A stretch of 64,000 nt of DNA from Sphingomonas sp. (GCF_019746665.1 NZ_JAIERS010000012.1:124001-188000), one strand, 5' to 3'; counted from the stretch's first letter, positions 43,704 to 53,956 are shown. Made by a program: numbers and translations. The notes: generated from the letters alone by a model not told the origin.

Positions 43704-44456
43704 CTATAGCGCGCCCACCGCGTCCGGCGCCACCGCCTGCAACACCGCGCGCAGCACCGGGGCGAGACGATCGGCCCAGGCCGAAACACCTTCATCCGTG
43801 CCGATCTCGCTGTTGCGCAGCTCGATCGACAAGCTGGCGATCCCCTGCCCCTCGCCATGCCGATTGAGCGTCGCGTTCAGCAACCGCCCCGAATAGGGCT
43901 CGTTATCGCCCACCAGATGCCCTTGCGCCTGAAGCAAGGCGATGGCGGCGCGCGCCGCCCGGGCATCGCGATTGTAGAGGATGCCGATCGGCCAGGGGCG
44001 CGGCGCCCCGCCCGTCTCCAGCGCGGGGGTGAAGCTGTGGATCGCGGCGATCAACCGTGGCCGTTGGCACGCGATCTGGGCGGCGATCGCGGCGTGATAG
44101 GGCGCGTGGAAGGCGGCGATCCGCGACCATCGGTCGGCGCCGCCGTTCCCGGGGATGGCATGGCCGTCGCTCGCCAGCGGGATGAGCCCGGGATGATCGA
44201 CCTGACGGTTGAGGTCGATCACCAGCCGCGAGACTTGCGCCAGCAGCGCCGGGCTCCCCAGCCGCGCCGCCAGCGCCTCGGTCAGCGCGGCGGTGCCGAT
44301 GTCGTAAGCGATATGCTTGGCGAACAGCGCGGGATCGATGCCGAGCGCCACGCCTTGTGGATCATTCGAGGCATGGTCGCACAACAGCAGGATCAGCCCG
44401 GCGCCGGCGATCACGCGCGGCGGCATGGCGACGGCGAAGGGCGGTGAGCCTGTCAC
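43704..44456 (-). CDS. N-formylglutamate amidohydrolase family protein
   Basis: This 250-aa protein has the family pattern LLLCDHASNDPQ at the N-terminus, VIDLNRQVDHPGL, and IAAIHSFTPAL. This zinc amidohydrolase frees glutamate and formate from N-formylglutamate, the last step of one histidine degradation route, but the family also has members of other function. No hut genes are nearby, so the substrate is uncertain. Confidence 0.85.
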   Translation of the reverse strand: MTGSPPFAVAMPPRVIAGAGLILLLCDHASNDPQGVALGIDPALFAKHIAYDIGTAALTEALAARLGSPALLAQVSRLVIDLNRQVDHPGLIPLASDGHAIPGNGGADRWSRIAAFHAPYHAAIAAQIACQRPRLIAAIHSFTPALETGGAPRPWPIGILYNRDARAARAAIALLQAQGHLVGDNEPYSGRLLNATLNRHGEGQGIASLSIELRNSEIGTDEGVSAWADRLAPVLRAVLQAVAPDAVGAL

Positions 44457-44619
44457 CGCCCCTCTGCCCTGGTGACGCCCGGGGGAAGGGGATCACCGGC
44501 GAACGCGCGCAATGCGGACCCGCCCACGCAGTGGCTGAGCAACAGCCGTGCCAAGCGCGAATTGCCGTGGATCGTGCCGATTCTCAACCGCTTCTGCCCC
44601 GGGATGGTACGGCGAACTG

Positions 44620-45441
44620 TCACGCGAGTGCCGTTTCGAGACACCACCAGCCGGGCCGTTCGGCCCGCACGCGCGCGGCGGTCGCGGCGCGGGCGGTGTC
44701 GCTTTCGAACAGCGCGAAGCAGGTCGCGCCCGAGCCGGACATGCGCGCGAGCAGCACGCCTGGCCCCGCGAGCCGGGCGAGCACCGCATCGATCACCGGC
44801 GCCAGCGCGCGCGCGGGCGGTTCGAGATCGTTGCGCCCGGCGCGCGCCACCGCGAGCAGGTCACCGCTCCCTAGAGGGCCGCGATCGACGCCATCCCAGG
44901 CCTTGAACACCGCAGCGGTCGATACCGCGACGCCGGGATTGATCAGCAGCGCCGGGACGCCGCCGAGCCCCGGCACGGGCACCAGCTTCTCGCCCTTGCC
45001 GGTGCCGATCGCGCTTTGCCCCAGCAGGCAGGCCGGCACATCGGCGCCGAGCCGTTCGGCGATCGCGAACAGCTCGGGCGTGTCCGGCGCCACGCCCCGC
45101 CAGCGGGCGAGCGCGCGCAGCGTCGCCGCCGCGTCCGCCGAGCCGCCGCCGATGCCACTCGCGATCGGCAACCGCTTGTCGAGTGTGATCGCGCACGCCG
45201 GCGCGCCGAATGCCCCGCGAAACGCGTCGCGCGCGCGGGTGACGAGATTGTCGTCGCCCTCCAGCGCCTCGCCATAGGGGCCGGTGAGCGTGAAGCTATC
45301 GGCCTCGGCGGGCGCCAGCGTCACCACATCGCCATCGCGGCAAAAGGCGAACAGCGTCTCCAGCTCGTGATAGCCGTCCGGCCGCCGCGCGCGCACGTGC
45401 AGCGCCAGGTTGAGCTTGGCGGGCGCGATCTCGGTGATCAT
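44620..45441 (-). CDS. ispE: 4-diphosphocytidyl-2-C-methyl-D-erythritol kinase
   Basis: This 273-aa GHMP kinase of the MEP isoprenoid pathway shows APAKLNLALHVRARRPDGYH at the start, the ATP loop LPIASGIGGGSADAAATLRA and the C-terminal LARMSGSGATCFALF. The ATG at 45441 overlaps the stop of the TPR gene (ATGA). The 160 bases downstream before the next gene hold no convincing feature. Confidence 0.95.
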   Translation of the reverse strand: MITEIAPAKLNLALHVRARRPDGYHELETLFAFCRDGDVVTLAPAEADSFTLTGPYGEALEGDDNLVTRARDAFRGAFGAPACAITLDKRLPIASGIGGGSADAAATLRALARWRGVAPDTPELFAIAERLGADVPACLLGQSAIGTGKGEKLVPVPGLGGVPALLINPGVAVSTAAVFKAWDGVDRGPLGSGDLLAVARAGRNDLEPPARALAPVIDAVLARLAGPGVLLARMSGSGATCFALFESDTARAATAARVRAERPGWWCLETALA

Positions 45442-47027
45442 CGCGCCGGGCCTTGCTCCAGCTTCGCCGCGATCCGCGCCGCGTCATCGCTCGATGCCAA
45501 TTGCGCCGCCGCGGTCCAGGCATAGCGCGCCTCGAACCGGCGGCCGAGTTGCCAATAGACATCGCCCAGATGCTCGCTGATCGTGCCGTTGCTCGGCTCG
45601 CCGATCGCCGCGCGTTCGAGCAGCGGCAGCGCGCGCGCCGCATCGCCCCCCAGATAATAGGCCCAGGCGAGCGAATCCTGGATCGACGCATCATCAGGCT
45701 TCAGCCGCGCGGCGCGTTCGAGCAGCACGCGTGCCGCGCCGACATCGCCGCCATGTTCCAGCCGGGCATAAGCGAGGTAGTTGAGCGCGATCGGCTGATC
45801 GGGGGCGAGCTGTACCGCGCGGGCGAGCAGCGGTTCGGCCTCCGCCCAGCGCCCCGCGCGATCGAGCGCGCCGCCCTGTTGGAGATAGAGCGTCCAGCTT
45901 GCCTCGGCCCCCGCGCGGGCGATCGCCTCGCCATAAGCAGCGGCGGCCTCGCCATCCTGGCCCGCGGCGGCGAGCAGGTCGCCCAAGCGCTGCGCCTCCC
46001 CGCTCCCCGCCCCCGGCATCGACGCCAGCCGACGCGCGGCGGCGAGCGCGGCCGCCTGGCGGCCCGCCGCCGACAACAGATCGACCCGCGCGCTCGCCGC
46101 GAGCGCCGCATAGGGACCATTCGCCGCTACCCGATCGAGCGCCGCGAGCGCGCGTTCGGGCTCGTTCTCCGCCCCCAGTGCCTGCGCGAGCAGCAACCGG
46201 GCGCGGTCATTGTCCGGCTCGAGGATCAGCAGCGCGCGCGCCGCGGCGATGCCCAGCGTGCCCGCCTGCGCGCTCTCCAAATCCTCGGCCAGCCGCCCAA
46301 GCGCGCGGGCGAGGCCGAACGCCAGGCCGGGGCGCACCGGCTGGTCGATCGCCGCGCGCGCGGCGACCAGTGCCGGCGTATCGCCCGCGAGCAAACCAAG
46401 CGCCGCCGCGCGATCGCCCCGCGCGACGAGCAGCCGCGCCGCCGCCAGCCGCAGATCGAGCGCGCCGCTGCCGTCCCCGAGTTGCGCCCGCAACACCGCG
46501 AGCCCCGCCGCCGTCTGCCCGCGCGCGAGCGCGATCAGCGCCCCGGCATCGAGCCCATAGCGGCGATCGAGCGTGTCGGCCGCGAGCGTCGTCAGCGCCG
46601 GGCTCGCCTCGGGAAAGGCGGCCCAGGCGGTGAGCGGCGGCCCCAGGAAAGCGAGCGCGCCACCGCTCAACCGGCGGATCGCGGTGATCGCGCCCGGCTT
46701 GTCACCGCGCGCCGCCGCTTCTGCGATCGCGAACAGGGCGGCGTCGGCGGGGGCCACGTCATGCGCTTCCAGCACCAGCCGCGCGCGGCGGGCGAGCGCC
46801 AGATCGCCGACGCGAAGCGCCGCGCGATAGGCGCGGATCGCGACCACCGCGTCATCGGGCGCCGCCGCCAGCGCCTCGGCATAGCCCGCCGCCGCGACCG
46901 CCGACGCGCCGCCGGCGTCGGCGGCGCGCGCGCGGACATAGGCGCTCAGGTCCGCCGGCGTCGCCGCGACGGCGGGCGTCGCGAGCAGCGCCAGGGCGGC
47001 ACTACATGTTCGGATAATTGGGGCCAC
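45438..47027 (-). CDS. Secreted tetratricopeptide-repeat protein
   Basis: This 529-aa protein has a signal peptide (residues about 1-22) and an Ala-rich helical body. TPR-like units are clear in the C-terminal third: WAEAEPLLARAVQLAPDQPI, then GAARVLLERAARLKPDDASI and ARALPLLERAAIGEPSNGTI. It probably scaffolds periplasmic or envelope partners. It starts with GTG and overlaps the end of the ETF-QO gene by 26 nt, more than usual. No earlier in-frame alternative fits. Confidence 0.8.
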   Translation of the reverse strand: MAPIIRTCSAALALLATPAVAATPADLSAYVRARAADAGGASAVAAAGYAEALAAAPDDAVVAIRAYRAALRVGDLALARRARLVLEAHDVAPADAALFAIAEAAARGDKPGAITAIRRLSGGALAFLGPPLTAWAAFPEASPALTTLAADTLDRRYGLDAGALIALARGQTAAGLAVLRAQLGDGSGALDLRLAAARLLVARGDRAAALGLLAGDTPALVAARAAIDQPVRPGLAFGLARALGRLAEDLESAQAGTLGIAAARALLILEPDNDRARLLLAQALGAENEPERALAALDRVAANGPYAALAASARVDLLSAAGRQAAALAAARRLASMPGAGSGEAQRLGDLLAAAGQDGEAAAAYGEAIARAGAEASWTLYLQQGGALDRAGRWAEAEPLLARAVQLAPDQPIALNYLAYARLEHGGDVGAARVLLERAARLKPDDASIQDSLAWAYYLGGDAARALPLLERAAIGEPSNGTISEHLGDVYWQLGRRFEARYAWTAAAQLASSDDAARIAAKLEQGPAR

Positions 47028-48663
47028 CGCCGCCCTCCGGCACCACCCAGTTGATGTTCTGGCTGGGGTCCTTGATGTCGCACGTCTTGCAGTGGACGCA
47101 GTTCTGCGCGTTGATCACGAAGCGCGGCTCACCCGCTTCCGCGCCCACCACCTCGTAAACCCCCGCCGGGCAGTAACGCTGCGCCGGCTCGTCATATTGC
47201 GGCAGGTTGACGCGCACCGGCACGCTCGGGTCGTGCAGCGTCAGGTGAACCGGCTGATCCTCCTCATGATTGGTGTTCGACAGGAACACCGAGGAGAGGC
47301 GATCGAAGCTCAGCACGCCGTCGGGCTTGGGATAGACGGGTGGCTTCACCAGATCCTTGCGCCACAACCCTTCATGATCGGGGTGGTGGTGGAGGGTGAA
47401 CGGCACCCGGACGCCCAGATTTTCGAGCCACATCGTCGCGAGCGCGAGTCCCGCGCCCCAGAAGTCGCCGAACCGCTTCATCAGCGGCACGACATTGCGG
47501 ACGATGCGCAGCTCCTTTTCGATCCAGCTCGCTTGGTACGCCTCTGGATAGGCGCGCAGCTCGTCGTGCTGGCGCTGGCTGGCGATCGCGGCCACCGCGG
47601 CCTCGGCGGCGAGCATCCCCGATTTCATCGCCGTATGCGTGCCCTTGATCCGCGGCACGTTCAGGAAGCCGGCCGAACAGCCAATCAGCACCCCGCCGGG
47701 GAAGGCCAGCTTGGGCACCGATTGCCAGCCGCCGTCGCTGATCGCGCGCGCGCCATAGGAAACGCGCTTCCCGCCCTGCAGGATTTCCGCGATCGCCGGG
47801 TGCGTCTTCCAGCGCTGCATCTCGTGGAAGGGCGAGAGGTGCGGATTGGTGTAGCCAAGCCAGGTGACGAACCCCAGCGCGACCTGCCCATTGGCCTGGT
47901 GATAGAGGAAGCCACCACCGTTCGAGCCGGTGGTCTCGCTCAGCGGCCAGCCCGAGCTGTGGATGACGCGGCCCGGCACATGCTTGGCCGGGTCGATATC
48001 CCACAATTCCTTGATGCCGATGCCATAGACCTGCGGGTCGCAATTCTCCCGCAAGGAGAATTGGCGCTGCAACTGCTTGGAGAGATGGCCGCGCACCCCT
48101 TCGGCGAAGAAGGTGTATTTGGCGTGGAGTTCGAGCCCCGGCTGATAATCGGGCTTGTGCGTGCCGTCACGGGCGACACCCATGTCGCCGGTCGCGACGC
48201 CCTTCACCGATCCGTCCTCGTTGAACAGCACCTCGGCGGCGGCGAAGCCGGGGAAAATCTCCACCCCCAGCGCTTCGGCCTGCTCGGCGAGCCAGCGGCA
48301 GAGATTGCCCAGGCTGCCCGTGTACGTGCCCTTGTTCTGCAGGAAGCCCGGCATCAGGAAATGCGGAATCTCGCGCTTGCCGCGCTTGGTGAGCCACCAG
48401 TGATGATTCTCGGTGACCGGGGTTTCCGCCAGCGGGCAGCCGCTGGTGCGCCATTCGGGCAGCAACTCGTCGAGCGAGCGCGGATCGATCACCGCGCCCG
48501 ACAGGATGTGCGCGCCAATCTCGGAGCCCTTTTCCAGCACGCATACCGCAAGCTCGATGCCGGTTTCGGCGGCCACCTGCTTCAGCCGGATCGCCGCCGA
48601 AAGTCCCGCCGGACCGCCGCCCACGATCACCACGTCATACGGCATCGACTCGCGTTCGCTCAT
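47002..48663 (-). CDS. Electron transfer flavoprotein-ubiquinone oxidoreductase
   Basis: This 553-aa flavoprotein passes electrons from ETF to ubiquinone at the inner membrane. The FAD motif is YDVVIVGGGPAGLSAAIRLK. The C-terminal 4Fe-4S ligands are in NAQNCVHCKTCDIKDPSQNI. The start at 48663 gives MSERESMPYDVVIVGGG; the longer frame adds an unrelated stretch. It is divergent from the UDG-like gene. Confidence 0.95.
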   Translation of the reverse strand: MSERESMPYDVVIVGGGPAGLSAAIRLKQVAAETGIELAVCVLEKGSEIGAHILSGAVIDPRSLDELLPEWRTSGCPLAETPVTENHHWWLTKRGKREIPHFLMPGFLQNKGTYTGSLGNLCRWLAEQAEALGVEIFPGFAAAEVLFNEDGSVKGVATGDMGVARDGTHKPDYQPGLELHAKYTFFAEGVRGHLSKQLQRQFSLRENCDPQVYGIGIKELWDIDPAKHVPGRVIHSSGWPLSETTGSNGGGFLYHQANGQVALGFVTWLGYTNPHLSPFHEMQRWKTHPAIAEILQGGKRVSYGARAISDGGWQSVPKLAFPGGVLIGCSAGFLNVPRIKGTHTAMKSGMLAAEAAVAAIASQRQHDELRAYPEAYQASWIEKELRIVRNVVPLMKRFGDFWGAGLALATMWLENLGVRVPFTLHHHPDHEGLWRKDLVKPPVYPKPDGVLSFDRLSSVFLSNTNHEEDQPVHLTLHDPSVPVRVNLPQYDEPAQRYCPAGVYEVVGAEAGEPRFVINAQNCVHCKTCDIKDPSQNINWVVPEGGGGPNYPNM

Positions 48664-48768
48664 CACCCACTCCCCGCGCCGCCCGCTCGTCGCGGCGGCG
48701 CCACTATTGGTCCATGGCCGCGTGCCCAATTCTTGACCGCGCCGTCAAGGCTTCGTCTAAGGCGGTCC

Positions 48769-49515
48769 ATGGGGGCGGACCAGCGATTAGATTGGGAATT
48801 GGCCAAAAGCGCGCTGAATTGGTGGCGTGACGCGGGCGTCGACGTGCTGGTGGACGAAGCGCCGCGCGATTGGCTGGCGCCGGTCTCGGAAAGTTTGGCG
48901 GTCGAACGACCAGCGCCAACCGCCGCGCCGCGGATCGCGCCCGCGCCGCCCCCGGTCGACGTAAAACTCCCCGAAACGCTCGATGCCTTCATTGCCTGGC
49001 GGTTGAGCGACGCCGCGCCCGAAATGTCCTGGTCGGGTGCGCGGATCGCGCCGGAGGGCGATCCGGCGGCGCGACTGATGGTGCTCGTGGACTGCCCCGA
49101 GCGCGACGCGCCCGACACGCTGCTGGGCGGTCCGGCGGGGAAATTGTTCGACGCGATGCTGGCGGCGATCGGCCTAGATCGCACGACGATCTATCTCGCC
49201 GCGCTCGGCTGGTGCCGCCCGCTCGGCGGCCGGATGCCCGCCGAAAGCACCGCGCGGCTGGCGGCGCTGGCGCGGCATCATGTGCAGCTCGCAGGGCCGA
49301 AACGACTGCTGCTGCTGGGCAATGCGGCGAGCCGTGCGTTGCTTGGGGCGGATGTCACGCCGATGCGTGGGTCTTTACAGCCACTTAACCATAAGGTCGG
49401 ACAAGAACAGGCAGGCGCGGTCGCCTCTTATCCGCCGCGCTTCCTGCTCGAACGTCCCGCCGCCAAGGCGGAAGCGTGGCGGGACTTGCAATTGCTGATG
49501 AGGGGGCTGGCGTGA
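48769..49515 (+). CDS. Uracil-DNA glycosylase family protein (diverged)
   Basis: This 248-aa protein resembles a UDG family 4/5 fold: LMVLVDCPERDAPDTLLGGP, KLFDAMLAAIGLDRTTIYLA and KRLLLLGNAASRALLG. The usual GExPG active-site motif is replaced by DCPERDAPDTLLGGPAG, and the iron-sulfur cysteines are absent, so activity is doubtful. The first 80 residues are a charged and Pro-rich region. Its stop overlaps the GTG of the next gene (GTGA). Confidence 0.72.
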   Translation: MGADQRLDWELAKSALNWWRDAGVDVLVDEAPRDWLAPVSESLAVERPAPTAAPRIAPAPPPVDVKLPETLDAFIAWRLSDAAPEMSWSGARIAPEGDPAARLMVLVDCPERDAPDTLLGGPAGKLFDAMLAAIGLDRTTIYLAALGWCRPLGGRMPAESTARLAALARHHVQLAGPKRLLLLGNAASRALLGADVTPMRGSLQPLNHKVGQEQAGAVASYPPRFLLERPAAKAEAWRDLQLLMRGLA

Positions 49516-51287
49516 AGCTTTGGGCGATATTCTTGATGGCGGGCACCGCCGCCCCGGCGCTCGCGGCGGCGCCCGAAGCACCGCCGCCCACGGTCCAGAC
49601 CCTCGCCGCCAAGCCCGACGGCATCCCCGCGCAGCTCGATGACGAGCAGCGCGCCGGCTATCGCACCGTGTTCGCCGCGATCCGCGCCGGCAACTGGCTC
49701 GACGCGCGGCTCGCGCTCGCCAGCATGAAGCCGGGGCCGCTCCATTCGATCGCGCTCGCCGAGATTCTCAGCGGCAAGGGTTCGCCGAAGGCATCGCTCG
49801 ACGATCTCACCAAATTGCTCGCCGAGGCGCCCGAACTCCCCGAGGCCGAAACGCTTGCCCGGCTCGCCAAGGCGCGCGGTGCGCAAGAGCTGCCCGAGCT
49901 GCCCTATGTCCGCGCGCTCGCCTGGCAGAAGGGCGCGCCGATCCGCCGCCGCGCCAAGAGCCTGACGAGCGATCAGGTAGCGGCCGATCTCGCGCTCAAG
50001 ATGCAGCCCTTCGTCAAGGAGGATCGCGGCCCCGAAGCGCAGGCGCTGCTCGAGGCGACCGAGGGCCTCACCCCCGAAGCGCTCACCGAATGGCAACAGA
50101 AGGTCGCCTGGATCTATTACCTGTCGGGCGACGACGCCAACGCCCGCGCGATGGCGGCGAAGGCGGCGGCGGGCACCGGCGACTGGGCGGTGCAAGGCGA
50201 TTGGACCACCGGCCTCGCCGCGTGGCGGACCCAGGATTGGACCGGCGCCGCCGAGGCGTTCGGCCGCGTCTCGACCCGCGCGAGCGACATCGAGCTGCGC
50301 GCCGCCGGCCTTTATTGGGGCGCGCGCGCCGAGCAGGCGGCGGGCCACCCGGAGCGGATCGAGCCCAAATTGCGCTCCGCCGCGCAATATGACGAAACTT
50401 TTTATGGCCTGCTCGCGCGCCAGGCGCTTGGCCTCGCGGTGCCGGCCGAGCGGGCGCGCGAACAGCGCGTCGCGAGCGACTGGCAGGCGCTCGAACGGCG
50501 GCCCAATATCCGCGTCGCCGCCGCCCTGCTCGAAATCGGCGAGGAGGACCTGGCCGATACCGTGCTGCGCCACCAGGCGAAGCTGAGCGACCCGGCCGAA
50601 TATCAGCCGCTCACCCGCCTCGCCGGCGCGCTCGATCGGCCGGCGACGCAATATTGGCTGGCGCACAACGCCCCCGCCGGCGCGCAGCCGACGCTCGAGG
50701 CGCGCTACCCGGCGCCGAGCTGGACCCCCGATGGCGGCTGGCGCGTCGATAAGGCGTTGGTGTTCGCCCACACGCTGCAGGAATCGAGCTTTCGCACCAG
50801 CGTCGTCAGCCCGGCGGGCGCTTATGGCCTGATGCAACTGCGCCCCGCCGCCGCCGCCGACATCGCCCGCGCGAAGGGCATGAAGGTCGATCGCGCCGCC
50901 CTCACCCGCCCGCAGACCAACATCGAGATCGGCCAAAGCTATCTCGAGCTGCTGCGCGACCAGCCCTGCACCGAGGGGCTCCTGCCCAAGGTGATCGCCG
51001 CCTACAACGCCGGCCCCTCCCCGGTGGAAGCGTGGAACGCGCAGGTGAAGGATGGCGGCGACCCGCTGCTCTATATCGAGAGCATCCCGTACTGGGAGAC
51101 GCGCGGCTATGTGGTGACGGTGCTGCGCAACTATTGGATCTATGAGCGCGAGGGCGGCAAGACCAAGTCGCCGAGCCGTGCCGCGCTCGCGCAAGGGCTG
51201 TGGCCACGCTTCCCCGGCCTGCCGGGAGCGAGCGCCGTCAAGCGCGCGCGTGCCGGTCGCGCGGTCGAGACCGCCAGTGCCAATTGA
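49512..51287 (+). CDS. Soluble lytic murein transglycosylase
   Basis: This 591-aa protein has a signal peptide ([20 protein letters not shown] with GTG start), a long alpha-helical superhelix (residues about 40-410) and a C-terminal SLT domain: catalytic Glu in [20 protein letters not shown], then GLMQLRP and [14 protein letters not shown]. It cleaves glycan with 1,6-anhydro ends in the periplasm. The overlap with the UDG-like gene and the moaB start shows a translationally linked trio. Confidence 0.92.
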   Translation: MKLWAIFLMAGTAAPALAAAPEAPPPTVQTLAAKPDGIPAQLDDEQRAGYRTVFAAIRAGNWLDARLALASMKPGPLHSIALAEILSGKGSPKASLDDLTKLLAEAPELPEAETLARLAKARGAQELPELPYVRALAWQKGAPIRRRAKSLTSDQVAADLALKMQPFVKEDRGPEAQALLEATEGLTPEALTEWQQKVAWIYYLSGDDANARAMAAKAAAGTGDWAVQGDWTTGLAAWRTQDWTGAAEAFGRVSTRASDIELRAAGLYWGARAEQAAGHPERIEPKLRSAAQYDETFYGLLARQALGLAVPAERAREQRVASDWQALERRPNIRVAAALLEIGEEDLADTVLRHQAKLSDPAEYQPLTRLAGALDRPATQYWLAHNAPAGAQPTLEARYPAPSWTPDGGWRVDKALVFAHTLQESSFRTSVVSPAGAYGLMQLRPAAAADIARAKGMKVDRAALTRPQTNIEIGQSYLELLRDQPCTEGLLPKVIAAYNAGPSPVEAWNAQVKDGGDPLLYIESIPYWETRGYVVTVLRNYWIYEREGGKTKSPSRAALAQGLWPRFPGLPGASAVKRARAGRAVETASAN

Positions 51288-51804
51288 TGAAAGCCGGGCC
51301 TTCCTGCCGGTACGGATCGCCGTACTCACCGTGTCGGACACGCGCGGGCCGGCCGAGGATCGTTCGGGCGACACGCTTGTCGCGCGGCTGACCGCGGCAG
51401 GGCACATCCTCGCCGATCGCGCGATCGAGAAGGACGAGGTCGATCGCATCGTCGCGCGGCTGCATAACTGGATCGACGACCCGCAAGTCGATTGCGTCAT
51501 CACCACCGGCGGCACCGGCGTCACCGGCCGCGACGTGACCCCCGAGGCGATCGAGCGCGTCGCCGACAAGATGATCCCCGGCTTCGGCGAGCTGTTCCGC
51601 TGGCTCAGCTTCCAGACGATCGGCACCTCGACCGTGCAATCGCGCGCCTGCGCGTGCGTTACTCGCGGCACCTATATCTTCGCGCTGCCGGGATCGACCG
51701 GGGCGGTGAAGGACGGGTGGGACGGCATCCTGCGCGATCAGCTCGACAGCCGGCACCGGCCCTGCAACTTCGTGGAACTGATGCCGCGTCTGATGGAGCG
51801 CTGA
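51277..51804 (+). CDS. moaB: Molybdenum cofactor biosynthesis protein MoaB
   Basis: This 175-aa protein has the MoaB/MogA fold: [32 protein letters not shown] and [16 protein letters not shown]. It adenylates molybdopterin or a related step. It starts with GTG (51277), 11 bases inside the end of the transglycosylase gene. No other moa gene is present in the window. Confidence 0.9.
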   Translation: MPIDESRAFLPVRIAVLTVSDTRGPAEDRSGDTLVARLTAAGHILADRAIEKDEVDRIVARLHNWIDDPQVDCVITTGGTGVTGRDVTPEAIERVADKMIPGFGELFRWLSFQTIGTSTVQSRACACVTRGTYIFALPGSTGAVKDGWDGILRDQLDSRHRPCNFVELMPRLMER

Positions 51805-51841
51805 GCGCTACACCGCGTAAATATCTGAATATTCCTAAATT

Positions 51842-51916
51842 TGGCTGGGGCGGGAGGATTCGAACCTCCGCATGACGGTACCAAAAACCGTTGCCTTACC
51901 GCTTGGCGACGCCCCA
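51842..51916 (-). tRNA. tRNA-Gln (anticodon TTG)
   Basis: This 75-nt gene on the minus strand has a TGGGGCG/CGCCCCA acceptor, the anticodon stem-loop ACGGT-TTTTGGT-ACCGT with anticodon TTG, and a T-arm GGAGG-TTCGAATC-CTCC. The 3' CCA is encoded. It reads CAA and CAG glutamine codons. It lies between moaB and ilvE. Confidence 0.97.
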
Positions 51917-51966
51917 GCAGAGCGCGGGTCTTTAGGCGGCGAAACGCGCGCTGAAAAGGGGTTTCG

Positions 51967-53070
51967 TCACGCGATCCGAACGTGCCAGCCATAAGGGTCG
52001 GGCGCCCGACCGAATTGCAGATCGACCAGCGCCTGGCGCAGCGCCTGGGTCGTCTGGCCCGGCGCGCCGGTGCCGATGGTGAAGCTGGTATCGCCGAGCG
52101 TCATCTTGCCGATCGCGGTCACCACCGCCGCGGTACCGCAGGCGAAGGCCTCGATCAGCCGCCCGCTCGCGGCGTCGGCCTGGGCCTGGTCGATCCCGTA
52201 GCGTTCCTCGCGCACCGTCAGCCCTCGGTCGCGCGCCAGGGTAATCAGCGAATCGCGGGTGATGCCGGGCAGGATCGTCCCCCCCAAGGGCGGGGTCAGC
52301 AGGCTGCCATCCTCGAACACGAAGAAAATGTTCATGCCGCCCAGTTCCTCGATCCAGCGGCGCTCGACCGCGTCGAGGAACAGCACCTGGTCATGCCCGC
52401 GCCGCGTCGCCTCGGCCTGGGCGATCAGGCTGGCGGCGTAATTGCCCCCGCATTTGGCGGCGCCCGTCCCGCCCGGCGCGGCGCGGGTATAGTCGGTCGA
52501 CACCCACAGCGAGACCGCCGGCGCATCGCCCTTGAAATAGGCGCCGACCGAGGAGGCAATCACCGCGAAAATATATTCGGTCGCGGGTTTCACCCCCAGG
52601 AACACCTCGCTCGCGATGATGAACGGGCGCAGATAGAGCGCGCCATCGGCCTGGGGCGGAATCCAGTCGCGCTCGGCGCGGGTGAGCAGGGTCACCGCGT
52701 CGAGGAACAGCTGCTCGGGCAGCGGCACCATCGCCATGCGCTCGGCCGAGGCGTTCAGGCGGCGGGCATTGGCATCGGGGCGGAACAGCGCGGCGCCCCC
52801 GTCCGGCAGGCGATACGCCTTCATGCCTTCGAAGATTTCCTGCGCATAATGCAGCACCGCCGTCGCCGGATCGACCGTCAGCGGCGCGCGCGGGCAGAGC
52901 TGGGCATCGTGCCAGCCCGCCGCCTCGCTATAGCGGATCGTGACCATGTGATCGGTGAAGACGCGCCCGAAACCGGGATTTTCGAGCAGCGCCGCGCGGA
53001 CGCCGGGCGCGGTCGGCGCGGGGTGCGGCACCTTCGCGAAGCCGGAGGGAAGAGCGAGCGGATCAAGCAT
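51967..53070 (-). CDS. ilvE: Branched-chain amino acid aminotransferase
   Basis: This 367-aa PLP class IV transaminase has ATAVLHYAQEIFEGMKAYR, GTGAAKCGGNYAASL and EELGGMNIFFVF. It interconverts Leu, Ile and Val with their keto acids. The ATG at 53070 fits the family; the longer frame to 53151 adds a Cys-rich stretch. It is divergent from a MarR regulator 50 bases away. Confidence 0.94.
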   Translation of the reverse strand: MLDPLALPSGFAKVPHPAPTAPGVRAALLENPGFGRVFTDHMVTIRYSEAAGWHDAQLCPRAPLTVDPATAVLHYAQEIFEGMKAYRLPDGGAALFRPDANARRLNASAERMAMVPLPEQLFLDAVTLLTRAERDWIPPQADGALYLRPFIIASEVFLGVKPATEYIFAVIASSVGAYFKGDAPAVSLWVSTDYTRAAPGGTGAAKCGGNYAASLIAQAEATRRGHDQVLFLDAVERRWIEELGGMNIFFVFEDGSLLTPPLGGTILPGITRDSLITLARDRGLTVREERYGIDQAQADAASGRLIEAFACGTAAVVTAIGKMTLGDTSFTIGTGAPGQTTQALRQALVDLQFGRAPDPYGWHVRIA

Positions 53071-53120
53071 TTCACACCCCGAGCAGCCGACAATCGCTTG
53101 ACCCCTTAGGCAAAGCCGCC

Positions 53121-53612
53121 ATGCTCGGCAACATGCCGCACACCGCCGCATCCGCCCTGTTCCTGCGCGAGGCCGAGCTGCGGCGCGGGATCGAACTGCT
53201 GGCTTTCGGCCATGCCGCGCTGCTGCGCGCCGGCGACGCGCGGCTCGCCGAGCTTGGCCTGGGGCGCGCCCATTCCCGCGCGCTTTACTTCATCGCCCGC
53301 GCGCCCGACGCGACCGTCACGCACCTCCTCGGACTGCTGGGGGTGACCAAGCAATCGTTCGGGCGGGTGCTGAACGAGCTCGTCGCGCGCGGGCTGGTCG
53401 AGAGCCGGCCGGGGCCGCGCGATCGGCGCGAGCGGCGGCTGCGCCTGACCGAGCCTGGCCGCGCGCTCGAGGCGGAACTGTTCGAGCTGATCCGCGCCCG
53501 GCTCGCCTCGGCTTATGCGGCGGCGGGCCAAGGCGCGGTCGGCGGCTTCTGGGCGGTGCTGGAGGAGCTGGTGCCGCCCGAGCAGAAACGGTTGCTGGCG
53601 AGCCTGGAATAG
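53121..53612 (+). CDS. MarR family transcriptional regulator
   Basis: This 163-aa protein has a winged helix-turn-helix: VTHLLGLLGVTKQSFGRVLN and GLVESRPGPRDRRERRLRLT (the wing). MarR proteins bind as dimers to palindromes, often near a divergent gene, so it may control ilvE or itself. The ligand is unknown. Confidence 0.9.
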   Translation: MLGNMPHTAASALFLREAELRRGIELLAFGHAALLRAGDARLAELGLGRAHSRALYFIARAPDATVTHLLGLLGVTKQSFGRVLNELVARGLVESRPGPRDRRERRLRLTEPGRALEAELFELIRARLASAYAAAGQGAVGGFWAVLEELVPPEQKRLLASLE

Positions 53613-53620
53613 CCGCGCTG

Positions 53621-53887
53621 TTATCGGCAGCGCACCCGCCTGCCGCGCCATTCGCAGCGATCGACTCGCATCGGCAGCCGCACCAGCTGCTGCCCGCGGC
53701 GCGTGACACAAGTGAGTGTCACCGCGTCATCCCGCCGGGTCGCGCGCAAGTGGCGCCAGACCTGCCGATCGCCGCTGATCGTGTCGGGCACCAGTGTCGC
53801 CGGCGGGTCGCTGTTGCCGCGCGCGACCTCCACCCGGTCAACCGGCCCCGGACAGCCGAGCGCGGCGCTGGCGAGCATCAACCACAT
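53621..53887 (-). CDS. Small secreted protein, unknown
   Basis: This 88-aa protein has a hydrophobic start (MWLMLASAALGC, with a weak lipobox) and a mature part with Arg-rich, beta-like stretches and four cysteines. No family is recognised. The ATG at 53887 has GGAGG five bases upstream; ATGs at 53890 and 53902 are possible. It is convergent with the MarR gene. Confidence 0.55.
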   Translation of the reverse strand: MWLMLASAALGCPGPVDRVEVARGNSDPPATLVPDTISGDRQVWRHLRATRRDDAVTLTCVTRRGQQLVRLPMRVDRCEWRGRRVRCR

Positions 53888-53956
53888 CATCCCCTCCCCC
53901 ATTGCCTGCCCGTGCGGGCGACGCCATGCTGCCCACAGGCTTTAGGGGGATCAAGC

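Noticed and set aside
44453..44647. Short frame between ispE and the formylglutamate amidohydrolase gene (64 codons)
   Set aside because: It has no recognised similarity and extends into ispE coding sequence. Open frames on both strands over the same 160 bases suggest chance.
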